In this document: piece after piece, positions 11,361 to 19,011 of the stretch
Position numbering within the stretch: position 1 is the stretch's first letter
How the letters are laid out: each line of letters begins with the position of its first letter
From: Tillandsia leiboldiana
Lineage: Eukaryota; Streptophyta; Magnoliopsida; Poales; Bromeliaceae
Assembly: GCA_029204045.2 (NCBI GenBank)
Contig: CM055065.1
Span: 15,232,674 to 15,296,673 of the forward strand
Reading direction: 5' to 3'
DNA: 64,000 bases
Notes under the pieces: model-generated
What the model was told of the DNA's origin: nothing
Database searches by the model: none
Seen by the model: only the letters and a program-made list of their open reading frames with translations
Position numbers and translations under genes: made by a program

Positions 11361-11834
11361 TATAACGACCCGGCCCACTAGCAATAATAACTTGTTGGGC
11401 CCAAACCACAGCCCAAAATGCTTAAGCCCAGTTATTATTACTAGTGTCCAAGTCTCATATAAACCCAATCACAATTCCATCCACATCCGATGTGGGACTA
11501 TTGGGGGTGTCACAGACTCCCCCCGTTTTAGGCCTGACGTCCTCGTCAGCCCAAACACACACACACAAGCCCAAGATCACCAGGCGATGTGAGACTCGTC
11601 TCGCTAGCCCTGTCATCTAGACCCAGGCTCAGCCGAGACTCGCCGCACACTTCCGGCTGGTTATTGGCTCTGATACCAAATATAACGACCCGGCCCACTA
11701 GCAATAATAACTTGTTGGGCCCAAACCACAGCCCAAAATGCTTAAGCCCAGTTATTATTACTAGTGTCCAAGTCTCATATAAACCCAATCACAATTCCAT
11801 CCACATCCGATGTGGGACTATTGGGGGTGTCACA
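11361..11834 (-). mobile_element. TRIM element with 154-bp LTRs and a Cassandra-like interior
   Basis: A terminal-repeat retrotransposon in miniature, read on the minus strand. LTRs are 11681-11834 (5') and 11361-11514 (3'), starting TGTGACACCCCCAATAG and ending GGGTCGTTATA. The minus-strand PBS lies at 11666-11678 (GGCTCTGATACCA on plus, complementary to tRNA-Met) and the PPT at 11515-11526. The 166-bp interior shares blocks with the full Cassandra at 57348-57924, including GATGTGAGACTCGTCTCGCT and TTCCGGCTGG. Its LTR has no 5S-rRNA-like segment. It has no coding capacity. Its flanks do not match each other (CATTG left, ACAGA right), because it lies at the end of the rearranged composite. 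Confidence 0.88.
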
Positions 11835-11852
11835 ACAGACCCGGCGCATGGA

Positions 11853-12317
11853 CACGTGGCACCGCCTGATTGGCGGGCGCAAGGCGCGCGGTCTACCGGG
11901 TGAGCGCGGCGGTGCATGGACCAAGGCGGGGGCACGTGGCAGCCTCCGGTTGGTCGGTGCACGCGGCGCGGTCCACGGAATTCCGAAGTGGAATGCGTGG
12001 ACCGGGTGTAGGGGACACGTGTCACCCTCTGATTCGCGGGCGCACCGTGCGCGGTGCACGGGGCCGGGGCGGGTACCTCGGGGCGCGTGCGCACGACGGG
12101 GCCATGCCGCGCGCCCGGCGGGGCCGCCGACCGGCTGGCGGGTCAACCGGGAGGCCGCGTGTCACCGCCTGATTGGCGGGCGCCAGCCGCCTTACTGTGC
12201 GGCGTGTGGACACGTGGCGGGCAGCGATTGGTCCCGCACCGCTGTTTCCTGTTCGGCGTGACACGTGGCGGCCATAGAGTGGCCCACACCGCTGTTTCCT
12301 GTTCGGCGGGACACGTG
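11853..12317 (+). promoter_or_regulatory. Array of G-box (CACGTG) plus CCAAT-box modules in the O1 LTR
   Basis: CACGTG occurs at 11853, 11933, 12016, 12211, 12262 and 12312. Several copies are followed within 10-15 bp by ATTGG (inverted CCAAT), for example 11869 and 12227. The modules look like diverged tandem units, and the last two are a clear 50-bp repeat. They lie 140-600 bp upstream of the TATA box. G-boxes bind bZIP/bHLH factors and CCAAT binds NF-Y; an enhancer role is inferred. Confidence 0.6.
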
Positions 12318-12343
12318 GCATCATTTGGTGCGTTCGGGCGTGA

Positions 12344-12369
12344 ACAGTGTTGGGCCGGCCCAACACTGT
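12344..12369. promoter_or_regulatory. Perfect 26-bp palindrome upstream of the O1 LTR TATA box
   Basis: Each arm is ACAGTGTTGGGCC, and the two arms are perfect inverted complements without a spacer. The centre contains TGGGCC/GGCCCA, the TCP-type site II motif. It lies 83 bp upstream of TATAAATA. The E3 LTRs carry the same arms with one extra G at 43369-43395 and 49140-49166. Confidence 0.7.
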
Positions 12370-12451
12370 AGCCGCCCGAAACTTTCGGGCGCCCGAAAAA
12401 TCGGGCCCGAAACCTGTTGACTTGTGTTTTGGGCTGATTTCGGGTGAGGCC

Positions 12452-12459
12452 TATAAATA
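12452..12459 (+). promoter_or_regulatory. TATA box of the O1 LTR
   Basis: TATAAATA in the context GCCTATAAATAGGCC. The same string occurs at equivalent positions in S1 (36034-36041) and both E3 LTRs (43467-43474, 49238-49245). Transcription would be expected to start about 30 bp downstream. Confidence 0.75.
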
Positions 12460-14145
12460 GGCCTCCTTAGCTTCCTTTTAGAGGCTTTTCCCGAGGCTTT
12501 TAGCTCTTGAGTCCTTAACCAAATTTCCTCCTCTCCCTCTTGTGCATCTTTTGGCGAAGGTTCAGAATTTTTGGAGGCCGCGACGACGGCGACTTCTGCA
12601 TCGGGGTGCGGAGCGACGATTTACTGTTGGAGGCCCATTTTCGTCGCAGTTTAGTCTGGGAGGTCTACCGGGCTACCCCGATGTTATTTTTGGACAATTT
12701 CTGCGGTGACGGTTTTGTAAGAGGTAAATCTAGATTTTCCGTGTTGGACACTTTTTCTGGATCCGAGCTTTTCTTGGGGTTCTGGGTACATTTTTAACCC
12801 CCTTTGCGACTGTTGGTTGATTTGGACAGCACCTACTTGTCGGATTTTTATCTCCTCATCCGGACATCGGAATTTGACGTTTCAGGACTCTATCGACATC
12901 TACTCTTCGCGAGGATCGCCGTCATATTTTTATTAGAATTTTTGGAGGAAGTTTTTCAGGTGAAAATTTCGTGTGAATGGGACTGTTCACCACAGATTTT
13001 GGGATTTTGGAATTTGTGTGGATTAAAGTGTAATTTTGGTGTATGTTTGTACCCAGGAGGTTGTGAGCACTTCTACCGTGTTGTTGGCTTGGTGGGATCT
13101 GTGATTTGACTGTTTTGGGCTTTCTCAGCTGTACGATTCCGGGCAGTTAGCACTTTCAGGTGGGTGACTTGCTTCCAAGAACGCTGGACTGTGTACTAAT
13201 TCTATGTGTGTCGGATCATGCATGTTAGAAATTGGAGTATTAGCACGTGTAAAACTGTATGTTGTATCTCATATATCAGTTGATGAATCTTTTGATCCCT
13301 ACTTTATGTTAAGTAGTAAAATCTTGGAACTTGACCTAGCACCCCTGTCATATGTATCATGTTCAGCCAGTCTGTAGAAAACTCCAACTTGGGCTAGGTT
13401 TTTTTATTGCTCTAGACATTCCACATCACGATACTTCATTTCACTATGGACTTAGCTTTTCCTCGCCCGTGTTGTGGGCCGAGAGGTCGGGTGGTTGTGG
13501 GATGCATTTGCACTCGTGTCTGGGGACCGAGTGGAGTTGATAGCAGTCTGTAGATTTGATTTCTTTGGGAGAGTGATAGTGATGGTAGATCTGGGTTCTT
13601 GGAAACTGTCAGAGAGACAGTGAGTTTCAGCTGTGTAGATTCCAGCCAGTGAGTGAGTCAGTGATTTGTTTGGTAGTCGATCTTATTGATCGAGGATTGG
13701 ATCATAGCCTGCATGAGCCACATTTGAGCTTTACAGAGATACTTTACAGTGATACTTATGGGTTACTTTGACTCGAGCGGGTCGCTCCCCTCGAGTGCCA
13801 CTCCGGAGTAGGCGAGACCGGGTTGTTGTACCGGCGTGAGTTGAGATGTTGTTTAGCGACTTGTTGTTGCATTTGTCCCTCTGGCTGTGCTTTTGTTGGC
13901 AGCCATGGACGCCCTACGTAAGACCGCTCCTCCGGGACGTAACGGCAGTAGGTTGGCGCAGGTTTGACTGGACCCGATGTGGCAGTCAGTTTAGATTGGG
14001 TAATCAGGGAGGAGAGTTAGTCGTGGCATCATGTCTTTCTGTTCCACTTTTGAGCATCTAGTTAGAGGCATAGTAGCTGTAGAGTTATTTTTCCCCAGCT
14101 TTCCATACAGCACTGCATATGTTACTTTTTGCCTCTGGTAGACTT

Positions 14146-14206
14146 AGTGGGCAGACCGTCGGGCTTGTTGGCGGCACCCACTGAGAACTATTGTGGGATG
14201 TAGTTC
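14146..14206 (+). other. Twin hairpin in the O1 LTR
   Basis: Hairpin 1 pairs AGTGGG (14146-14151) with CCCACT (14177-14182), with an inner stem CCGTC/GGCGG. Hairpin 2 pairs GAGAACTA with TAGTTCTC directly afterwards. It lies 462 bp before the LTR end. Confidence 0.65.
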
Positions 14207-14573
14207 TCACACCCGTCGTGGTGTCTTCTCCCCGGGGACTTCTGCTCCGGTTCCTGCAGCTCCTGTTGCTGATCCAGCTCCTTCTGACCGAGGTAAGGGA
14301 GTCGCGAGATAGATCCCCTCCTGTCATCTTCAGTGTGTGAGTAGATGTACCCCAGTACTATTTTGGTGTGTGTTATGTCGAGTGACTGTTGTAGTGAGGT
14401 TTTGAGTTGTACCTTTCTTTCCTGCTTTTCCGAGAGACTCTTGTATTCTGGTGAGGGTGGGTCTGTATATTTGTGAGTTGTAGTTTTATTTTATGTATTT
14501 TATTCCAGCTTTTCTCTTTCAGCTCTGATATCTGCTAGTGTAGATGTTTCTTTGCAGGTTAGTCGCTACGCCT

Positions 14574-14635
14574 ATACGGGGCTTCCCGTATGGGCGGCGG
14601 ATCTGTTGGCGAGCCGGGGCGCAGTATCGCCCCGG
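14574..14635 (+). other. Terminal hairpin pair at the O1 LTR 3' end
   Basis: ATACGGG (14574-14580) pairs with CCCGTAT (14585-14591). CCGGGGCG (14614-14621) pairs with CGCCCCGG (14628-14635) around the loop CAGTAT. The second stem ends 9 bp before the LTR end, so in a 5' LTR copy it would sit next to the PBS. Confidence 0.6.
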
Positions 14636-14644
14636 GGCGTGACA

Positions 14645-15410
14645 GCCGAACAGGCAACAGCGAAGCCCGCCGCTAACCTGGCGCCACGTGGCCCAACGCA
14701 GCGCCGACGCGTGGCGCGTCCAGCGCGGGAAAGTCGTCAACGCGCGCCCACGTGCGCGCCTGCGCCGCCGCCTGCCACCCCTGCACGCATGCGCCCCGAG
14801 GCGGCCTGCACCCGCTCCGTGGACCCGTTCCACTGCACCGGCCTACCGCCAGCTGCCACGCGTCCTGCCCTCTGGTGCACGCCGGCCCCGTGGACCGCGC
14901 ACCTGCCCGCGCGCCCGCGCGCCTGCCCGCGCCCGCGCGCTGCCCGCGCCTGCCCGCCGCCGCGCCTGCGCCTGCCCGAGCCCGCGCCGCCGCCCTCCGC
15001 CATCGCCGGTGCTGCCCCAGCCGCCGAAACAGTGCCCCCCTTGCCTCGAAATCCGTGCACGGCATCCGGGCTCCGAAAAATATAAGTAAGTAGTCCATTT
15101 TCATCGTTTCCGCGCGCTAAATCCAAATCCGCTGTCTGTTTTGCCAAATTCCAACTCTAAAAATTGCCAAAGGCATCCGGGAAGGTGTTTTTTGTCCAAA
15201 CTTCGCGCTGATTCCAATTTTAATATCCGTTTCTCGCGAAACCACTTCTAAACATCCAACGGGGTCCTCCGACTACTCATGTGATCCATTTTAAGCCCGA
15301 AGTCCATCACTTGTGTCCAAATTGTGCACAAACACCACCGACACACCACGTAGGCCTCCGTAAGCTCCCAATCAACCAGTAAACTCATCGTGGGGTTCCG
15401 GGTCCTCACA
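14645..15410 (-). mobile_element. L2: 5' end of a minus-strand LTR, cut by O1
   Basis: Read on the minus strand it starts TGTGAGGACCCGG at 15410. It resembles the first part of solo LTR S2 (53704 downward), sharing blocks such as AAGCCCGAAGTCCA and TTCCAACTCTAAAAATT. It is cut at 14645 where O1 ends; the remainder should lie left of the window beyond O1. The end near 14645 is very GC-rich and holds CACGTG at 14693. Long open frames here are a by-product of GC content. Confidence 0.75.
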
Positions 15411-16674
15411 GTTGGTGTCTTCCGCATGTTGTACCGAGGTTGTCGTGTTCCCGAACTGTAAGGGGGTCGGGAAATTCGATAGGCGGAGCATGGAGTCTGT
15501 TCTTGTTTGATTGGGGTTCTAGGCGCCGACCTATCGAGATTTTCGACCCTTATGGTGTTGGTCCTTTCTGTGTTATCTGTGAGTTTAGGGTTTTGTTGTG
15601 GGAGCCGTCGGGTTGACGGTGGTCCCCGCTGTGAGTATTTCCAGCCAGTGAGTTAGAGAGGTGATGCTAGTTACTGTCGATCTTGTTGATCGTGGATTGG
15701 ACTATAGCTTGCATGAGCCATATTAAGCTCGACAGAGATGCGCAGATACTTTTCTCGGTGGGGTCGCGCCCCTCGAGTGCCACTCCGGAGTTGGGCCTGT
15801 TACTTTCCTATCGCGACTTGTCGACGCAGTCCCTCTGGCTGGGCCAGTTTTGGCAGCCACGGACGCCCTACGGTTGACCCGTCCTCTTGTGGATGTGCGG
15901 CAGTAGGTGGGCGCAGGTTTGACTGGACCCCATGTGGCAGTCAGTGTAGATTGGGTGATTATATTTGAGAGTTAGTAGATGCATCATGTTTCTATCTATT
16001 CCATGCCTTGAGCATTTAGATAGAGGCATAGTAGCTGTAGAGTTATTTTCCAGCTCCTTTCCTTTCAGTACTGCATTTGTTACTTTATGCCTCTAGTAGA
16101 CTTAGTGGGCAGACCGTCGGGTTTGGTTGCGGTACCCACTGAGAACTACTGTGGGATGTAGTTCTCACACCCGCTGTGGTGTATTTTCCCCAGGGACCCC
16201 TTCTCCAGTTCCTGTTGCTCCAGTTGCTGATCCTTCAGACCGAGGCGAGGGAGTCGCGAGCTAGTTCCCTTCTTGTCTTTGGAGTATAGCGGTGCCCTCT
16301 TTTTGGAGATTTGTAGTACAGTCAGTAGATTAGTTTTATTTTCCACTTTTGAGAGACATTTGTATTGTGAGGATCTGACTTGTACTGAGAGCCTGTACAC
16401 TGATGTATTATGGGGTTTACCTCCCTGTTTAGTTTTGGATATTGTATTCTGAGGATTTTGTATATGATCGTATTAGGGAGATGGATATTGTATCTTTATT
16501 TTCAGTTGTACAGTGATTGGATTTTAGTTTTACAGTAGTTTTCTTTATAGCTCTGATATCTGTTTAGCTGTAGTACCTTTTCTTGTAGGTTGGACGCTTC
16601 GCCTATGCTGGGTTTGTATAGGCGGCGGATCTGTTGGTGAGCCCGGGTCGCAGTTTCGACCCCAGAGCGTGACA
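15411..16674 (+). mobile_element. Element G, 5' LTR, last 1.26 kb
   Basis: Starts at the L2 insertion point and ends AGAGCGTGACA at 16674, directly before a PBS. It is similar to the final part of S1 (37880-39168). It carries the GGGTCGCGCCCCTCGAG motif near 15762 and a twin hairpin at 16104-16166 (AGTGGG/CCCACT, then GAGAACTAC/GTAGTTCTC). G is the oldest layer in the left half of the window. Confidence 0.82.
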
Positions 16675-16682
16675 GATTAGAT

Positions 16683-16695
16683 TGGTATCAAAGCC
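16683..16695 (+). other. Primer-binding site of element G
   Basis: TGGTATCAAAGCC lies 8 bp after the LTR end and has one mismatch (A for G) to the tRNA-Met-complementary consensus. Confidence 0.85.
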
Positions 16696-16852
16696 TAGGT
16701 TGTAGGTCATTATGGACTTAGAAACCCTAGGCTTGTGGTTGGACATTAGGATGACTACGTGAGAGTCGTGACTTTTAGCGAGAGTCCTGATTGAGTATTA
16801 TACCTCTCCCAAGAGACGGGATGAGTGATTGGCATGTTTATTCTCCTAAGCC

Positions 16853-16878
16853 ATTATGTTGGCTGCAGACAACATAAT
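16853..16878 (+). other. Conserved palindromic hairpin in the G leader (dimer-initiation candidate)
   Basis: Stem ATTATGTTG/CAACATAAT around a loop containing the self-complementary CTGCAG. It lies 170 nt after the PBS and 92 nt before the gag ATG. The core is identical in E3, M2 and E2. Confidence 0.65.
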
Positions 16879-16969
16879 GCTATGGAATGGATGATATGTC
16901 TTAGACTTTCGCTGGATTGGGTCGTATGGTTGTTATGTCCTGATGTTTGTTATTATGCAGTGGAATACG

Positions 16970-17276
16970 ATGCCCCTGAGACGTCGTGCAGTAAGGAGGG
17001 CACATCCCGCATCAAATGAGTAACCCGAGCAGCGGGAGGCAGAGCTATCAGAGCAAAGCGAGACCCAGGAGTTATGGACCAGATGGCACAGATGTCGGAG
17101 GCTGTCCGATACCAGGAGGAGGCCATGGAACATTTGATGCGCCTGTCGGAGCAGAGAGCACAGCTAGTTGTTGCACCGCCTGAGTGTCCTCCAGTACTTT
17201 CTTCCCATGCAGTGGCATCTCCAGCTGTACCAGTGGCACTGATTGAGCGAGCAGCCCTCTCCGTGTCGACGAGTAG
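16970..17276 (+). pseudogene. Element G gag, N-terminal remnant
   Basis: The ATG at 16970 opens with MPLRRRAVRRAHPASNE and then meets an in-frame TAA. The same reading continues as PEQREAEL, and after a frame change near 17070 as MDQMAQMSEAVRYQEEAMEH, an amphipathic helical segment. The E2 and M2 gag remnants show the same layout. The sequence is cut at 17276 by the plus-strand LTR piece X, so only the first about 100 codons remain. It cannot give a functional Gag. Confidence 0.78.
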
Positions 17277-19011
17277 TGTAGAGTACCGGGACTTGGTGGA
17301 GTGTACCGACCTCGCAAGATGGCGTGGTGCGGAGAAATCGCCTCGGACGTGTTCCATATTTGTTTGCAGATGATTTCGGGTTGATTCGGATCGACGCGGA
17401 AGCCCCAGCTTGAATCGGAGTTTTCCGGGCATTCTGCACCGTTAGAGGACTGGTTTGTTAGAGCCGCGACTCTACTGTGGTTTGCAGAAAATTGGGAAAG
17501 GTTTGGAACATGTGTATTTTCATATTACAGCGGAGTTCGGGAAGTTCCGGACTGGTGCGGAGGCCCCGAGGGCAAAAAGTGAGTTGGAGTGGGCTTAATT
17601 GGATTATTTAATTGATTAATTAATTTATTAGTGTTGGCTGTGGAGGAAATTAAAGAAAGAAAAAGGAATTAAAAGAGAGTGTGTTTTGGTGTATGGGATG
17701 GATTTGGTGTTGGTGTTGGGAGAGTGTTGGAGGAGTATGGGGCTCTTTACACCATGCACCATGCACCAGCACTAATTAATTAAAGTGCCATGTCATCATC
17801 TCCTCCAAAACAAAAACAGAGGATTTTTCCTCAAACAGAGGAATGAGAAGAAAGGGAAGGAGGAGAAGAAGAAGAAGATTTGAGGTGAGGAAAAAGGGGA
17901 TTTTGATCGTCTTGAAGGTGCGAATCTATTGCTAATAGCCGCGTGGTGCCGAGCGGAGCAAGCGTGCGTCGAACCTCTTGGAAGGCGCATTGCAGTTTTT
18001 AGAGAGAGAGAGAAAGCTTGAATTGAGCTTGGTGTGGTGTTGGATGTTAGTATTGTGTGTGTGGGTGTGTGAGAAGGCTGCGGTCCGGTTTTTAGTGGGC
18101 GCCGCGCAGCATGTGGGCGCGCGCAGCAGGCGCGCACGCGCGCCGCGGGCCTGGGCGCCGCGCGGCTGATGCTTGGGCGCGCGCCAGAGGGCTTTGAGCA
18201 GAGTTGGTGGTCTTTGCTTGGAGTTTCGGAACCCGCAAGGGGGTTCCGGAACTGAAGCTGGGTACCGGTACCGCATGAAGGGTACCGATACCCCAACTTG
18301 CTATTTGTTGAGTGGCTTTTGCAGGGGGGGCATTTTAGTCTTTTCTCTTTTCTAACCCTCCAGTGACCCTGTAAATCCCTCCTCTCTATTTATATGGACT
18401 CCTCTCTCTCCCCTGGTTATAGAGAAAAGAAAGAAAGAAAGAAATGAGAGAAAGAAAGAGAAGGAAAAAGAGAGAATGTAAGGAAAAGAAAAGAAAATAG
18501 AGAAAGCATGGTGGGTTGGCAACTTCGGTTTCCTGCTTCTTGACCTTGTGCGGAGCCGCGCGCGTGTGTCGGCCGCACATGAGGTAAGCGGTCAGATTTC
18601 CTCAAGCTTGAGTTTTGGATTCTTAGATGGATTTTTTGATGAGGCTTTGAGCTTATTTGGATTATTCTTTCCATCTTTTGCACTTGTGCTGTGAGTTGTG
18701 GATTTTGTTGTGCGGGGCCGGTGTGCGCGCGGTTGGTATTAGAGGACTCGAGAGGATTATTCGAGCTTCCGGGGATATTTTTCCGAGGTACGCGCGTGCG
18801 GCGCGGTTTTGGGCGTCCCGACAGAATATTGACAGTGAGCGGTGCGGCGCTTCACCGACTTCAGCGATTGCCTGCGGAATGCATTTGAGGTGGGTTGGAA
18901 TTTCTTCAAGGTGTATCGAATGCCTTCTAAAGCTATTGTATGCATGTTGATCATGTTTAGTTTATTATTTATATAGCTGGTAAATCTGATAGTTGCCTAG
19001 AAAATCATAGA
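17277..19011 (+). mobile_element. X: first 1.7 kb of a plus-strand LTR of the E2 family
   Basis: Starts TGTAGAGTACCGGGAC inside the G gag and matches the start of the E2 LTR read in reverse (55598 downward). It includes the paired GGTACCGGTACC-type and GGTTCCGGAAC-type blocks at 18235-18295 and a purine-rich GA stretch at 18418-18500. It breaks off near 19011 after GATAGTTGCCTAGAAAATC and joins the truncated minus-strand LTR tail-to-tail. No target duplication is visible. Confidence 0.75.

Larger units (their letters stand above)
809..11834. mobile_element. Rearranged composite insertion: gag-only LTR element E plus a TRIM, TSD ACAGA
   Basis: The block is flanked by ACAGA at 804-808 and 11835-11839, and the flanks rejoin into a continuous O1 LTR when compared with S1. 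From left to right it holds one complete minus-strand LTR (809-5220), the last 796 bp of a plus-strand LTR (5221-6016), an internal domain with PBS, gag and PPT (6017-7740), the first 3620 bp of a plus-strand LTR (7741-11360), and a 474-bp minus-strand TRIM (11361-11834). Both broken LTRs are cut at the same pentamer CATTG (5221-5225 and 11356-11360). The outer duplication suggests a single original integration, and the inner order requires later rearrangement. An assembly error is possible but would have to fall exactly on element ends. Confidence 0.8.
11840..14644 (+). mobile_element. O1 3' LTR, second part
   Basis: Continues the LTR begun at 414, giving about 3.2 kb in total, and ends GGGGCGTGACA at 14644. 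It contains a G-box/CCAAT array (11853-12317), a 26-bp palindrome (12344-12369), TATAAATA (12452-12459), a conserved GGGTCGCTCCCC motif near 13785, a twin hairpin (14146-14206) and a terminal hairpin pair (14574-14635). No PBS follows, so this is the 3' LTR. The next bases belong to L2, into which O1 inserted. Confidence 0.88.

Noticed and set aside
14688..15104. Protein genes in the GC-rich stretch near L2
   Set aside because: Overlapping open frames on both strands are proline/alanine/arginine-rich from GC bias, and the region aligns with the promoter part of an LTR.
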